In this document: in pieces, positions 23,101 to 33,775 of the stretch
Position numbering within the stretch: position 1 is the stretch's first letter
Layout of the letters: every line of letters begins with the position of its first letter
Assembly (NCBI GenBank): GCA_008009225.1
Contig: CM017771.1
Span: 35,516,184-35,580,183 of the forward strand
DNA: 64,000 nucleotides
Direction of reading: 5' to 3'
Source of the DNA: Acer yangbiense
Lineage: Eukaryota > Streptophyta > Magnoliopsida > Sapindales > Sapindaceae
The notes under the pieces: generated by a model
Seen by the model: the letters and a program-made list of their open reading frames with translations, nothing else
Told to the model about the DNA's origin: nothing
Database searches by the model: none
Position numbers and translations under genes: made by a program

Positions 23101-23398
23101 GTCTCCACGGTCGAGTATCAGCACGAATGGAAAAAGAAGAATTTGGCTGAGCTTCAGGCTGATAAGAATCAGGCCATGATGAATTCGAAGAAACGGAGGG
23201 AATCTCTGAAGTAGGGGGAACTTCAGAAGTAGCAGGTCCTTCACGAAAAAGCCCCGAAACGTCGATGTCTAAAAATTGAGGTTGATCAGGAAGAAGGTCT
23301 CCTAGCAACTTGTGGACAACCATGGCAAGAAAAACATCACCTTGTTCAATAGCAATCATACCAACAGTAAAAAGATGATTCCTAGCAGCAAGATCCAT
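20170..23398 (-). pseudogene. Gypsy-A antisense gene, three exons, gypsy-type transposon (Transposase_28-like) protein
   Basis: Read on the minus strand. Exon 1 begins at the first ATG (23396-23398, MDLAARNHLFTVG) and runs to 22215; it holds a domain with FITWFLAEARLAPAQL, RILMCMWHMWHRMKR and KGFVWGFPTSNKFWK, resembling the Pfam family 'putative gypsy type transposon'. Intron 1 (22214-22113, 102 bp) has donor GTAAGT and a pyrimidine-rich acceptor ending TTTAAG, and joins in phase. Exon 2 (22112-21121) is acidic and Pro/Ser-rich. Intron 2 (21120-21034) has donor GTGAGT and acceptor TGCTGCAG. Exon 3 (21033-20170) is a long coiled coil ending QPPAPSS. Breaks: a frameshift near 23037-23056, TAG at 21772-21774, TAA at 21292-21294, TAG at 20359-20361. 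Function is unknown in the group; orientation opposite to gag-pol is characteristic. Confidence 0.8.
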
Positions 23399-23643
23399 AA
23401 GAACTAACCTTGATATATCAGAAAACTGGAGCAACGCAAACTGCAGAGGAATGATCTTCAAGAAAAGATCTGCGTTTGAGGTCGAGGATCTTAGCAAAAG
23501 CTGAGAAATGAGCGGCTAAACCCAGATAACTCAAAGAGAAGTAGCAGAGGCAAGTGAACTTCTTTCAGGAAGAGAAAAGAAAAATAGCAAGGGATTTTTT
23601 ACAGAAAAGAGAAGGATTTTTTTCTCACGAAGCGTCAAGCTGG

Positions 23644-23651
23644 TATATATA
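23644..23651 (-). promoter_or_regulatory. TATA box of the antisense gene
   Basis: CTATATATACC on the minus strand, about 250 bp upstream of the first ATG of the antisense ORF and followed by a pyrimidine-rich leader. It suggests an independent promoter near the 3' LTR. Inferred from sequence only. Confidence 0.5.
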
Positions 23652-24047
23652 GGCAGTACCGATTTCAAAAAAAAAATCGAAACCCTAGAGAGGGTAGGTG
23701 AAGAAGCGGGAAAACACAGAGGCAAGGGGAGTGACGTAGGTTGCGTACGAATGAACAGAAAGGTCGTGTCCCATTAATGCCTCTTACCACGACCAAGCAA
23801 AAGGGGACAAGTGGTAAGCAGAGAAAGCCTTGAGCCGCCGTTAGGAGGTCAGTGTGTCACCATCAAAAGATTTCTGGATAGTGGGCGGATCAAGCATGTG
23901 TGGACATAATTGAGACACGTCAGCAATACTTCGAATCAAACGAGGATACTGAAAATCAAAACTAATATGAAAGACGACAAATGAAAACAAGTCGTGAACA
24001 GAGGTTAAATATTTGTCCCGAGCAAGCGGTATTCGGCTCAAACATTT

Positions 24048-24056
24048 AAGGGGGTA
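24048..24056 (+). other. Gypsy-A polypurine tract
   Basis: AAGGGGGTA immediately before the 3' LTR start TGGTTATAGG. Confidence 0.75.
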
Positions 24057-24812
24057 TGGTTATAGGTAAAAATCATCATAAAGGACACGTCACCCCCATG
24101 AATAAGCCACGTAAGCAGGAGCCAGGAAAAGTCAACTCGAAAGGGGAAAATCCCCCGAGTAACCCACTCGGCTGAAACCAAAGCAACCCGATTACAAACA
24201 AAGAGAACCGGCTCGGGCAACACCACCTACTCGGGCATACTCGGGCATACTCGGGAATCAATAGGAAGAGATGGCAGCAGAAACTCACTTCCTAAATACG
24301 TGGAAGGAATCAGCAATAAGCACCTCCACGATACGCAGCAGTGTAACCCTTCAGAGTTTAACAAGGAAACAAACAGGCCTCCCGCGAATAAAGGAGAATG
24401 AATCCGTCCCAAACTCGGATTCAGCCAAAACAGGAAATATATCACGCCCAAGAAGGAAACAGAATCCGACTAGGACTGGGAATCCGCTCAAGACTTGGGC
24501 GCCACGACACCAAACCCTAGCGGCATCCCCAAACCTTAGAAACAACATGTATAAATACCCTTTGTAAGGCATAAGAGAGGGATCGATCTTTTTTATCATA
24601 AGAGAGACCCGAGCGTATTTTGTAATCAATTTTATATAGTGGATTTTGGCTTCGTTGCTTAGGCAACAACCCGTGGACGTTTCTCCGATCATCGGAGTTT
24701 TACCACGTATTTCTTGCTCATTATTTTTACAGTATTAAGATTCAAACTATTATCACTCGCAAACGTGATCTCCAATCATCGATTAATTGTTGACGAAAAA
24801 TCACCGTCAACA
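24057..24812 (+). repeat. Gypsy-A 3' LTR (756 bp)
   Basis: It starts TGGTTATAGG, one base longer at the terminus than the 5' LTR (TGTTATAGG), and ends CGTCAACA before TSD AAGCT. The TATA box is at 24550-24557. Confidence 0.93.
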
Positions 24813-24817
24813 AAGCT

Positions 24818-26072
24818 TAAATTTAGATAGCCCGCCAAGATCCCCAATCCACACGGACTTGCATGGATCACTTGATATATTCTACCGGACCAATTTATGG
24901 GTCCATCTAGAATTGTATTTAATATATTAAGAATATAATTTGCACATTATTTATTTCATGGGCTGATCAATTATATTAATATATTAATGAAAGGCATGTG
25001 GGCTTGTTTCTTTTAGTAAGAATGGGTCTGGTTCACATGTGGGCTTTTGAATTAAAGTTTAATGGATTAAATAAAATAAGAAAATAATATTAGGCCCATG
25101 TATATGGTGTGGGCGGCAAGACTAAAATAATAGTCTAAAATATTATTTTATTTTATTGAATTGATTGATTAAATGGAAATTAATTAATTTATTAGTTAAT
25201 CATTTAATTGAGAATCAACATCTTTTTCTGATCAGGAAATATGTTTCCTAGAGTTATACTATTGGTAGTAGTATATTAAAGATAAAAGACTTATTTGGTA
25301 AGAAGATAAATAATAAGGTTTATTTATCTAATCAAATAAGGAAGTCTTTTAATAAGTCATAATAGGATTAAACACTTATGAGTTGTATTAGGGTTAGGAT
25401 TCTAAGGTTGATAGGAATTAGGGTAAAGCACAAATCCTCTTTGGGAGAGAATTCGGCCAACCCTAATAACACTACATGAAGATTTCGGCCACCCTATATA
25501 TTTGATAGGATAGCATTCGGCCACCATCTTCTTCTTCTCCTAGCTTGAGTGAATTATTTCTTTTGCTTAGAAAAATAATTCATACTCTAGACAAGTGTTT
25601 AATTCGGCCAAGAGAGAAATAGAGAAAGGGAGTTCTAATTTCGATAGTGCACTTGTAAGCTTGAATATCAAAAAGCTTTGTGCACAACTTCGAATTAGGT
25701 TCACACGAGTTTCAATCTTAACTGTTGTTAAATTCAAAAGTGACCGGAATATACTTTCTAGTTTTCTTGGATTTTATTGTGACTAACGATCAGGAGGAGA
25801 GATTTTTGTTTTCCATCCTTAGGTACGCAATTCAAAGAAAGTGAGACCACGCTCCTAGGTGATTCACGTTCGTGATAGGATTGGAAGATCTTGCGGATTA
25901 CCATCGACGCAAAGTCAATCGGATCACGGGACAAAAGGTATTCTACTTTTTAGTATATATATATATGTTTAATTAATTAGAGGGTTAAGGTTCAAATTAT
26001 GGAAAAATTTTAAACTATACTAAACTCTATTTTAGTCTCGCTTCCGCTGCGTGCAACGTATTTTTCCCTACA
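24818..26072 (+). repeat. COP1-L 3' LTR, second segment
   Basis: It continues from 3136 ('..gaagctt | aaatttagatagcccg') and ends ..TTTTTCCCTACA at 26072. It matches the rest of the COP1-R LTR (about 57598-58860 reversed). No gene is present; the 63-residue ORF near 25595 is within LTR and not supported. Confidence 0.9.
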
Positions 26073-27965
26073 ACTCATACCAAGCCCTCGTTGCTTGTTT
26101 CAACCCATATAAAGCTTTTTTTAGGCGATAGACATGGTTGGGGTGGTGTGCATCCACAAACCCCTTGGGTTGCTCAACAAACACTTGCTCTTACAAGAAG
26201 CCACTGACGAAGGCACTCTTGACGTCCATTTGGTGCAATTTAAACTTGTGCACACAAGATATGGACAAGAGAAGCGTAATAGACTCTAATCAGGCAACGG
26301 GAGCAAATGTCTCCTCAAAGTCGATACCCTCAATTTGAGAGTACCCTTGTGCAACAAGTCTAGCCTTGTTACGTATTATGTTTCCATCCTCATCAAATTT
26401 GTTCTTATATATTCACTTGGTGCCTATCAGATTAGTGCTCTTAGGCCTAGGAACTAGAGTCCAAACCTCATTCCTTTCGAATTGGTTTAGCTCTTCTTGC
26501 ATGACAAGAACCCAAAACTTATCATTTAAAGCCTCATCAACCTTTTTGGGTTCTATTTTAGAGGTGTAGCATGTGTAGCTAATGAGATTAATTATTTGAC
26601 GCCTAGTCCTAACACCCTCGTTTACTTCTCCAATGATGTCATTCTTGTCATGGAGTTGTCTAACCCATAGAGCGGGTTCTTTAGAGTTCAAGAGAGGAAC
26701 TCTATCAATAGGTTGTGTGTTATCATCACCAAGATTAGATGTCCCAACATTAGGAGTCACCACAACCCTCTCCAAGGGAAAGTCATCTTCTTTAGCAATC
26801 TCCTCCTCATGGTCACTAGACTTGAGCCTTTCATCATCAATGACAACATTGGATGATTCCATGAAGCTTCGAGTCTTCAAATTGAAAACTTTATAGGCTC
26901 TACTATTTAAGGCATAGCTAATAAAGATACCCTCATCACTCTTAGCATCAAATTTGCCAAGTTGATCCCGGTCATTTAAAATGTAGCATTTGCTTCCAAA
27001 GTAGTGGAAGTAGCTAACATTTGGCTTTCTACCTTTCCATAACTCATATGAGGTATTCCTAGTTCCGGGCCTTAGGAAAACTTTATTTCCTATATAGCAA
27101 GCCATATTGACGGCTTCGGCCCATAGGTTTCTAGGGACATTGTCGCTAAGCAACATCACACGGGCCATCTCTTGAAGGACCCTATTCTTCCTCTCAACAA
27201 CTCCATTTTGTTGAGGTGTCCTAGGAGCCGAAAATTCATGGGAGATGCCAAAGCTATTGCAATAGCTTTCAAAGACGGCATTCTCAAACTCCCTCCCATG
27301 GTCACTTCTAATCCGTTTAATGCTTTTAATGTTTGAATTCATTTCATTTTGTATTTTAGTATAAAGCATTTTAAACTTGTCAAAAGTTTCGGATTTTTCT
27401 CTAAGAAAATATATCCATGTGAACCTAGAGTAATCATCAACACAAACAAAAATGTATCTCTTTCCACCTAAACTCTCGGTTTGCATAGGACCCATAAGAT
27501 CAATATGGAGAAGCTCTAGGGGCTCCCTGGTGGAGAGATACTTGCCCTTTTTATGCATGCTTTTGGTTTGTTTTCCTTGTTGCCAAGGTCCACAAACACC
27601 ATTGGCTTTCTTCCCAAGCTTGGGAAGGCCACGCATACTATTGAACTTATCTAGGATTTGTAAATCCCTAAAGTTTATGTGGCCAAGTCTTTCATGCCAC
27701 AACTTAATTTGCTCATCCTTGGACACATTGTTTGAGACTATTCTACCTTTCAACAAGGTTTGTCCATCGAGCTTTAGGATAGAGCAATTATTTTTGCTAA
27801 ACAAGACGGAACATCCTTCATCACTAAGATGAGAAATGCTTATCAAATTGGCTTTCAAGCCATCAACAAATAAAGCATTGGATAAGGAGGGTAATCCGGG
27901 AACAGAAATGGTTCTTTTCCCTATGACTCTCTTTTTCGATCCATCACCAAAGGTGACACATCCTA
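26073..27965 (-). pseudogene. pol: SIRE-C integrase and partial reverse transcriptase
   Basis: The largest uninterrupted frame (27965-26413) covers the end of protease (VTFGDGSKK), integrase (HHCC finger, LLHIDLMGPM, RSDHGREFE, TPQQNGVVERKN) and the start of RT. The finger is damaged: CGPC reads CGPW. At 26413-26415 a TGA replaces the Trp of GTKWIYRNK. Below that the RT continues to 26073 with further stops (in FAPVA-LES and in SGFL-EQ) and is cut by COP1-L before the YVDD motif. The first nine codons of the long ORF (27990-27966) belong to the COP1-M LTR and are not part of this gene. Confidence 0.88.
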
Positions 27966-28539
27966 TGTAGGGAAAAACAAGTGCACGCAATGGAAGCGAG
28001 ACTAAAATAGGTTTTAGTATGCTTTAAAATTTTTCCTTAAGATGAACCTTAACCCTTTAATTAATTAACATATAACTAAAAGTATCGTACCTTTGTCACA
28101 TGATCTGATTGACGTTGCGTCGATAGTATTCCGCAAGATCTTCCAATCCAATCATGAACGTGAATCACCTAGGAGCGTGGTCTCCCTTTATTAGAATTGT
28201 GTACCTGAGGATGGATAACAAAAACATTTTCTTTTTCGTTAGTCACTAAACCTCCAAGAGATAACAAATAACGTTCTGGTCACTTTTGAATTCTCAATCT
28301 AATGATCGAAACTCATGTGAACCTTATTCGAAGTTGTGTACAAAGCCTATTGATGTATAAGCTACTAGTGCACTATCAAAATAAAACGATATTTTCTCTT
28401 TTTCTCTCTTGGCCGAATTCTCACACTAATCTCTAGAGTTGAATTTTATTTTTCTCAAGCAAAAGAAAAATAACTCTCAAGCCTAGCAAGTTAGGTGGCT
28501 GAATTCTATCACTTCTAATATATAGGGTGGCTAAATTCC

Positions 28540-30378
28540 TGACGTGCCCCGAAACGGTCTATAATTAAGTATCCCCGACGGCGCCAACAACTTGGTCGGC
28601 GCACGCGGGACACATGATAGTTCTCTAAACTATCGTAAAATAAATGGGGCACGTATGTTTTTCCGCAAGTGCACGGATCGTTACGACCGCATAGCGGCAA
28701 GTACGGTTCGTTCCACAAAGAGATGGATTCGTTAACTGTATTTAGCTCTAGTGTTTATTAAAGCATGTAAATGGAAAACGGTGTGGTGTGTGCGGAAATG
28801 TAAAATAATTAACTAAGGTAGAAATGTAACCGGGTGTCTTGGCTATCTAATTAATCTGCTCCTAATTAAGTTAATCTACTCCTAAAGGCAAGACACCCTA
28901 ACTACGAAAATAAAGGTGGCTTGGAGATAAGCAAGATATATAACACATAAGGGACATCGGTTTACCAAACATAATATGCAAATCTATGTCGATTGTTTAG
29001 CATGTTAATTCCAATTAATCCAGTAAAGGGTTCGTTCTCTTAATTAAGGAAATTACCCTGGAATCTTGATTAGGGAATTCCCAAAATCATGTCATCACTT
29101 TCCAATCGGAAGAGTGATTGTGTCTAGGGTTTAGACCCATTAAGCACAAGAACTATGAACCAAAGCTAAAGTGGCATAATTATGCACACATAAGCTATTT
29201 CCATTCCTTAAAGCTAATTGTCAAGATTATGCAAGGAATGGTTATCCAAGCACAATCTCAACTCTTAATTACTCTAATCACTTTAAACACATACATAGTA
29301 AATCATACATCAACATACATAAACAAATGAGATATTTGATTACAACTACTCCTAATCATTTAGTTAATCTACTCCTAATCTCATTCATCATACATATTAA
29401 CACATAATCATCCATACATATGAATATCATAAAAAGAGCTTAATCACTATACAACTAAGGAATGAATCAATACCAAATCAAAGCATAAGAACAAACATAC
29501 ATATATTAACATAAGTGTAGGTTACAAATATTCCCAAATGAAATTACATCAATAGAAATACAAAGATGAGCAAAGTAAAGAAATCACCCTTGAAGACAAG
29601 CCTCCAAAAGCTCTTCCTTTCTATGAACTCCTATGGCTCGGTTTTGACACACAAGCCTCTCCTATCTCTGCGTCTCTACTCTTCATGGAAGGCTTTCCAT
29701 GGAGGAAAATCCCCCATGGAAGGCTTGGAGTTGCTCTCTCTCTTTTGTGATGATCAATCCAAGAAAAGTGTTTCTTGGAGCAAAGTTGGGTGGTGCGCAC
29801 GTTGAAAGAGAGGCAAAAGGGATGTATATATATGGTGGCAAGTTTTGGGCATGAATGGGGTGTGAAAAGACTGAAATGCCCCTGAAAATATCATGATTTT
29901 GGCTTGGACAGGGGTAAGGTGGGTTCGTGCGACGGGCAATGTCTAGCTGCACGAACCAGCCTTGGTCTTGGCGAGCTTGGACGGCGGGTTATGTCCAGCC
30001 TTCCCGAAGGTCTAAGCTAGCCTTGGTGCTCAGCGGGCTTGGACGGCGGGTTATGTCCAGCCGCACGAGCTAGCCTTGGACTCTAGGCGGGTTTGGTTCC
30101 GCGGGCAATGTCTAGCCTTCCTGAAGGTCTGAGCTAGCCTTGGTCCTCGGCGGGTTCGTGCTCTCCTGCTAGGCGGGTTCATTCCAGCCGCACAAACCAG
30201 CCTTGGACTTCTTCACACAAAATTGCCCTATTTTGCCCATTTTCAGTACAAACACCTTCCATATGGGATATTTACCTGCACATAGCTAAAACACACATTA
30301 TATACACAAAAGTGCTCGGAAACGAACACAAAAGATAGGAATAGGGAGCGCTAAATGTGAACATTTGGAGCGCTATCA
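28540..30378 (-). mobile_element. Athila-like solo LTR or short LTR derivative (1,839 bp)
   Basis: On the minus strand it begins TGATAGCGCTCCAAATG and ends GGGGCACGTCA, with perfect 5-bp TSDs ATTCC at 28535-28539 and 30379-30383. The opening 'gcgctccctattcctatc' and the 'cgcaagtgcacggatcg' stretch resemble Athila-group LTRs as I remember them. Unusually, a PBS-like TTGGCGCCGTCGGGGAT (28571-28587, minus) lies about 30 bp inside the end. No coding region is found; ORFs inside are short and unlike any protein I know. A GC-rich repeated block is at 29925-30215. Confidence 0.7.
29925..30215 (+). repeat. Degenerate GC-rich repeats inside the Athila-like insert
   Basis: Repeated phrases include 'gcgggttatgtccagcc' (twice), 'gggcaatgtctagc' (twice) and 'agccttggnct/ctagccttgg' (five or so), with a 70-75-bp spacing between the best copies. 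The block is GC-rich in an otherwise AT-rich insert. Confidence 0.65.
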
Positions 30379-32005
30379 ATTCCTTGCCTATTAATTTAGG
30401 GTTGGCCGAATTCTCTTGATAGTCAATTAGGGGGTGACCGAAATCCTCTACAAAAAAGGATTTGTGTTTCCACAAAAGACTCCTATCAATCTTTTTAGAA
30501 TTCAAACCCTAATCCAACTCTTTAGTGTATTTGTGACTATATCAAAGACTTCCTAATTTGACTAGATAAATAAAATCCTTTTATTTATCTTCTTATAAAA
30601 AAAGGTCTTTTATTCTCATTATATTACCACAATAGTATACTAGTAAGAAACATATTTCCTAGTCAGAAAAAGATTTTGATTCTTAATTAAATAATTATTC
30701 AATCAATTAATTAATTCCCATTTAATTAAAAAATAAAAATAAAACAATATAATAGGCTATTATATTTAGCCTTGCCGCCCAAGTCCATACATGAGCACAT
30801 ATATTGTCTTTCCATTTTATTAAATCCATTGGACCTTAATAAAAGGCCCACATGTGAACTAGGTCTATTCTTACTAAAAGAAACAAGTCCACATGCCTTA
30901 ATACAATTCTAGATGGATCCATAAATTAGTTTGGTAGAATATATCAAGTGATCTATGCAAGTCCGTGTGGATTGGGGATCTTGGTGGGCTATCTAAATTT
31001 AAGCTTCAATAGATATAACCCAATCACAATCAACAAATGATTCATTTAGCTTTGATCTATTAATTTTAGTTCATTCCACTAAAGAACTAAAATTGCACTC
31101 TTGAATAAAGATAGAATAAGTAAAAGTTTCTCATTCATACCCTAGACAATCTTATTGGAGATAGTGAATCCTCGTGAATAATATCAGTAATCGCCAAGAG
31201 CTTATAGACCGCCTATAGCTCTCCTAGTTACCATATTTACTCTTATGACCACATTTTGAACTTGGATATTCTGACTTGACCAGAAGCCATGTTTTCAATA
31301 GATACTATCGAAAACTCAACGTTGAGATTTAATATCCATTACCTCAAAATATCTATATGATGATATTATACTCTCATTTAATAAATGGAGCCACGATGTC
31401 CATATCTATAAATGAAGTCCTTTAACGATTAGCAAATGAATACCACCAAACTATCGAGGATAGACTATGCTATATAATCGTACTCATTGATAGCTCAAAT
31501 AATAACACTTGTAACTATAAGTCCATCATTTATCTCAGGATTAAGATAGACTCTCCGATTGTCCTCATAATGAAAAGACTTTTATCTACTGACGGTTCTA
31601 GATAAAGTATTTCATTGTGATCCTATTCAATACACCTAGTGCACTAAATTCTTTTACTCAAAACCACTTTGATGATTTTAGACTCATCATACCACATTTG
31701 ATCCCACTCAAATGTTAGCAAAAGAATCTACAACGTTAACAAGATAAAGGTGCCCAACCTTTACCGTAAGTTGTGAACATTATTCAAGACTAACTAAAGA
31801 ATTGTGTCTACCTCATACATATCCAGATGTACGAACAATTCTTCTTTTCCCATAGTCTTTTGACCTTATGATTATTTACTTTTGACAATTATAATAATTA
31901 AACTATAAATGCTATAAGTTTTGTTAAAAACAGAAATCACTTTATTAATATGATAAGATTGTCAAAAACAATATTACACTCTTACTATTGAGCATAATCC
32001 TAACA

Positions 32006-33770
32006 TCCTCCTTCCTCCATGACAAGAGTCTCGAAGAAACTCTTGTTTTCCGTCATGTGCCTAGAGCACCCATTATCTAACTACCAAAAGTTAGAAGAAT
32101 TTGCCTTTAAGGCAATTTGTGCAACATGGCAAACATTTTCATTCTTTCTAATCCACCTAGGTAAAACATTTTCTTTCCTAGTGGTCTTTAGTACATGGGC
32201 TCTAGATGTCCTAAGATCATGCAAATCAATTTTATCATTCCTACAAACATGCATCTTGGCTCTATTCTTTCTCTTTTCAATCATGCTTCTAGTTCTACAC
32301 ATTTTAATGTATCGAAAGCAATTTGGTCTAATATGACCATTAAAACCACAAAAATGACATGAAGGAATGAAATAAGGAATCATACCATGTCCTTGTGCAT
32401 TCAGAGCCTTCCCTTGTCTTTGTGGTTGTCTTGGTTGTTGAATATGATCTCTCTTTCTTTGTTGTTGACCAAGACTTGATTGCATCCGAGGTTGATCTTG
32501 CATGATTGACCTCTTCCCTTTTTAAGCCATTCGTTGAGGAATGTTGGCTTGAGGTTGTCGTCTTGGCACCACCTTTACTTGTGCACTATTTGAACATTGT
32601 CCTAGTTCAATTTTCTTTCTAGGAGTTTGCACCAAAGAAGCTTCTTTGTTGCCCAAGCTCTTGACAAACACGGTCTTGTTAGAGGTGGAGGTTTTCTTAC
32701 CATCTTCAAACCCAATACCTATCTTGTCACATAGACTCTTTCCAACACCTAGCATGCGATCAAGTTTTTCGGTGCTAGAAGCCATCCTAGTTACAGATTT
32801 TTTAGCTTCTTCAAGCTCCTTCTTTAACTCTTCTTCATTCCTCTTAGATAAGTCTAACTCCTTTGTTAGCTTATCTTCTACCTTCTTAGACCTTTCCACT
32901 TCTTCACTTAAATGGTCAATATGAGATGAAAGCTCTAGATTCTCTTCTCTCAACCTTTGAATCTTTTTTCTAGTTTTCATCTCTAAGCTTTTAAACTCAG
33001 TGAGGTATTCAACAAGAATCTCTTTCTCCACATATCCATTTGTGGAGTTAGAGTTGGAGTCATTTTCACTTGAGTCATTTTCCTCTTGACTCACTTCCTC
33101 TTTTTCACTAGCACCTTAGCTCTTGTGGGAGGAGGCAAACGCTAGGAAGTTGGCCATGAGATCTTCATCATCCAAAGACACATCTCCTTCATTGGAGTCA
33201 TCATTACTTCCACTCCAAATGGCGGCCATCACTTTTCCCTCCTTGTCATTGTGATAAGCACATTCGGGGGCAAAGTGACCTATCCCACCACACTCAAAGC
33301 ATCATACCCCTTTTCTTTCGGTCCTCTCTTGCCTAGCCTCAAACTTCTTGAAGGGACCCTTTTTCTTTAAGTCTTGACTTTTTGATCCAAAGCCCTTCTT
33401 CCCGAACTTTATAACCTTATTGAACCCTTTCACAAATAAGGCAATGTCTTCGTCCGAGTCATTCTTTACCTCATTTTCATCCTTAGATGCTTTCAAAGCA
33501 ATTCCTTTATGCTTTTTCGGAGGTGTAGAGCTAGGAGCCTTCCTAGACTCGTAGGCGAGGAGTCTTCCAATTACCTCGCTCAGCTTCATGTCTTTATATC
33601 CACTGTTTTCTTCTAAAGCAGTAACCTTTGATTCAAACCTATCGGGGAGAGACCTTATAATTTTCTGCTTGACTCTCCTATCCGAATACGGGTCACTGAG
33701 TTGATGGCTTTAATTGACAATATCCATCAATTTGACATCAAAGTCAATGAAGCATTCGTCATCATCCATC
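32006..33770 (-). pseudogene. gag: SIRE-C gag C-terminal half and start of protease
   Basis: It reads from 33770 down. It contains the gag capsid tail (RRLLAYESRK region), first knuckle CFECGGIGHFAPEC (about 33255-33300), acidic Ser/Glu tract, coiled coil (about 32700-33000), second knuckle CHFCGFNGHIRPNC and the protease active site WxLDSGCSRHMT near 32050-32095. In-frame stops: near 33710 (CAA to TAA), 33302-33304 (CGA to TGA), about 33117 (AAA to TAA), and 32522-32524. The upper end is cut by SIRE-D at CTAAG, the lower end by COP1-M at TCCTC. Confidence 0.87.
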
Positions 33771-33775
33771 CTAAG

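Larger units (their letters stand above)
3137..24812 (+). mobile_element. Gypsy-A: full-length Ty3/gypsy Tat-type element, split by SIRE-A
   Basis: Order: 5' LTR, PBS, gag, protease, RT, RNase H, second archaeal-type RNase H, integrase, tandem repeat, antisense gene, polypurine tract, 3' LTR. TSD AAGCT lies at 3132-3136 and 24813-24817, splitting the COP1-L LTR. Removing SIRE-A (6256-15835 plus one TSD) leaves about 12.1 kb, within the usual size of large Tat elements. The dual RNase H and the antisense gene between integrase and the 3' LTR are hallmarks of the Tat/Retand group. I counted about 20 differences between the two LTRs over about 755 bp (roughly 2.5%). Confidence 0.93.
1..26072 (+). 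mobile_element. COP1-L: Ty1/copia element (Angela-like?), 5' part deleted or off-window, split by Gypsy-A
   Basis: The internal part runs from integrase through RNase H (144-2133), followed by a polypurine tract and a 3' LTR beginning TGTTAGG at 2148. The LTR is interrupted at 3136 by Gypsy-A and resumes at 24818, ending ..CCCTACA at 26072. Without the insertion the LTR is about 2.24 kb, close to the 2,261-bp LTR of the inverted copy COP1-R. At 26072 the LTR abuts the minus-strand reverse transcriptase of SIRE-C, so COP1-L inserted into SIRE-C. The right TSD should be ACTCA (26073-26077); its partner is off the left edge. Protease, gag and PBS are absent from the window. The lineage call rests on the long LTR and on the integrase/RT style and is tentative. 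Confidence 0.85.
27966..32005 (-). mobile_element. COP1-M: solo COP1 LTR, split by an Athila-like insert
   Basis: On the minus strand it starts TGTTAGGATTATGCTC (at 32005) and ends CCCTACA (at 27966). Without the insert it is about 2.2 kb, the full COP1 LTR, with no internal region. Flanks TCCTA (27961-27965) and TCCTC (32006-32010) fit a 5-bp TSD with one mismatch; the uninterrupted SIRE-D sequence near 39495 reads TCCTCC. A solo LTR is what unequal recombination between the two LTRs of a full element leaves. Confidence 0.87.

Noticed and set aside
25595..25786. 63-residue ORF in the COP1-L LTR
   Set aside because: Inside LTR; the equivalent regions of COP1-M and COP1-R do not keep the frame.
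26413..27990. Apparent fusion ORF beginning MRALVFPYIGCVTFGDG
   Set aside because: The first nine codons are COP1-M LTR sequence read through the insertion junction at 27965/27966; it is not a designed fusion.
28515..30505. Several 60-90-residue ORFs in the Athila-like insert and flanks
   Set aside because: Short, overlapping on both strands, without recognisable domains, and some cross the insertion borders.
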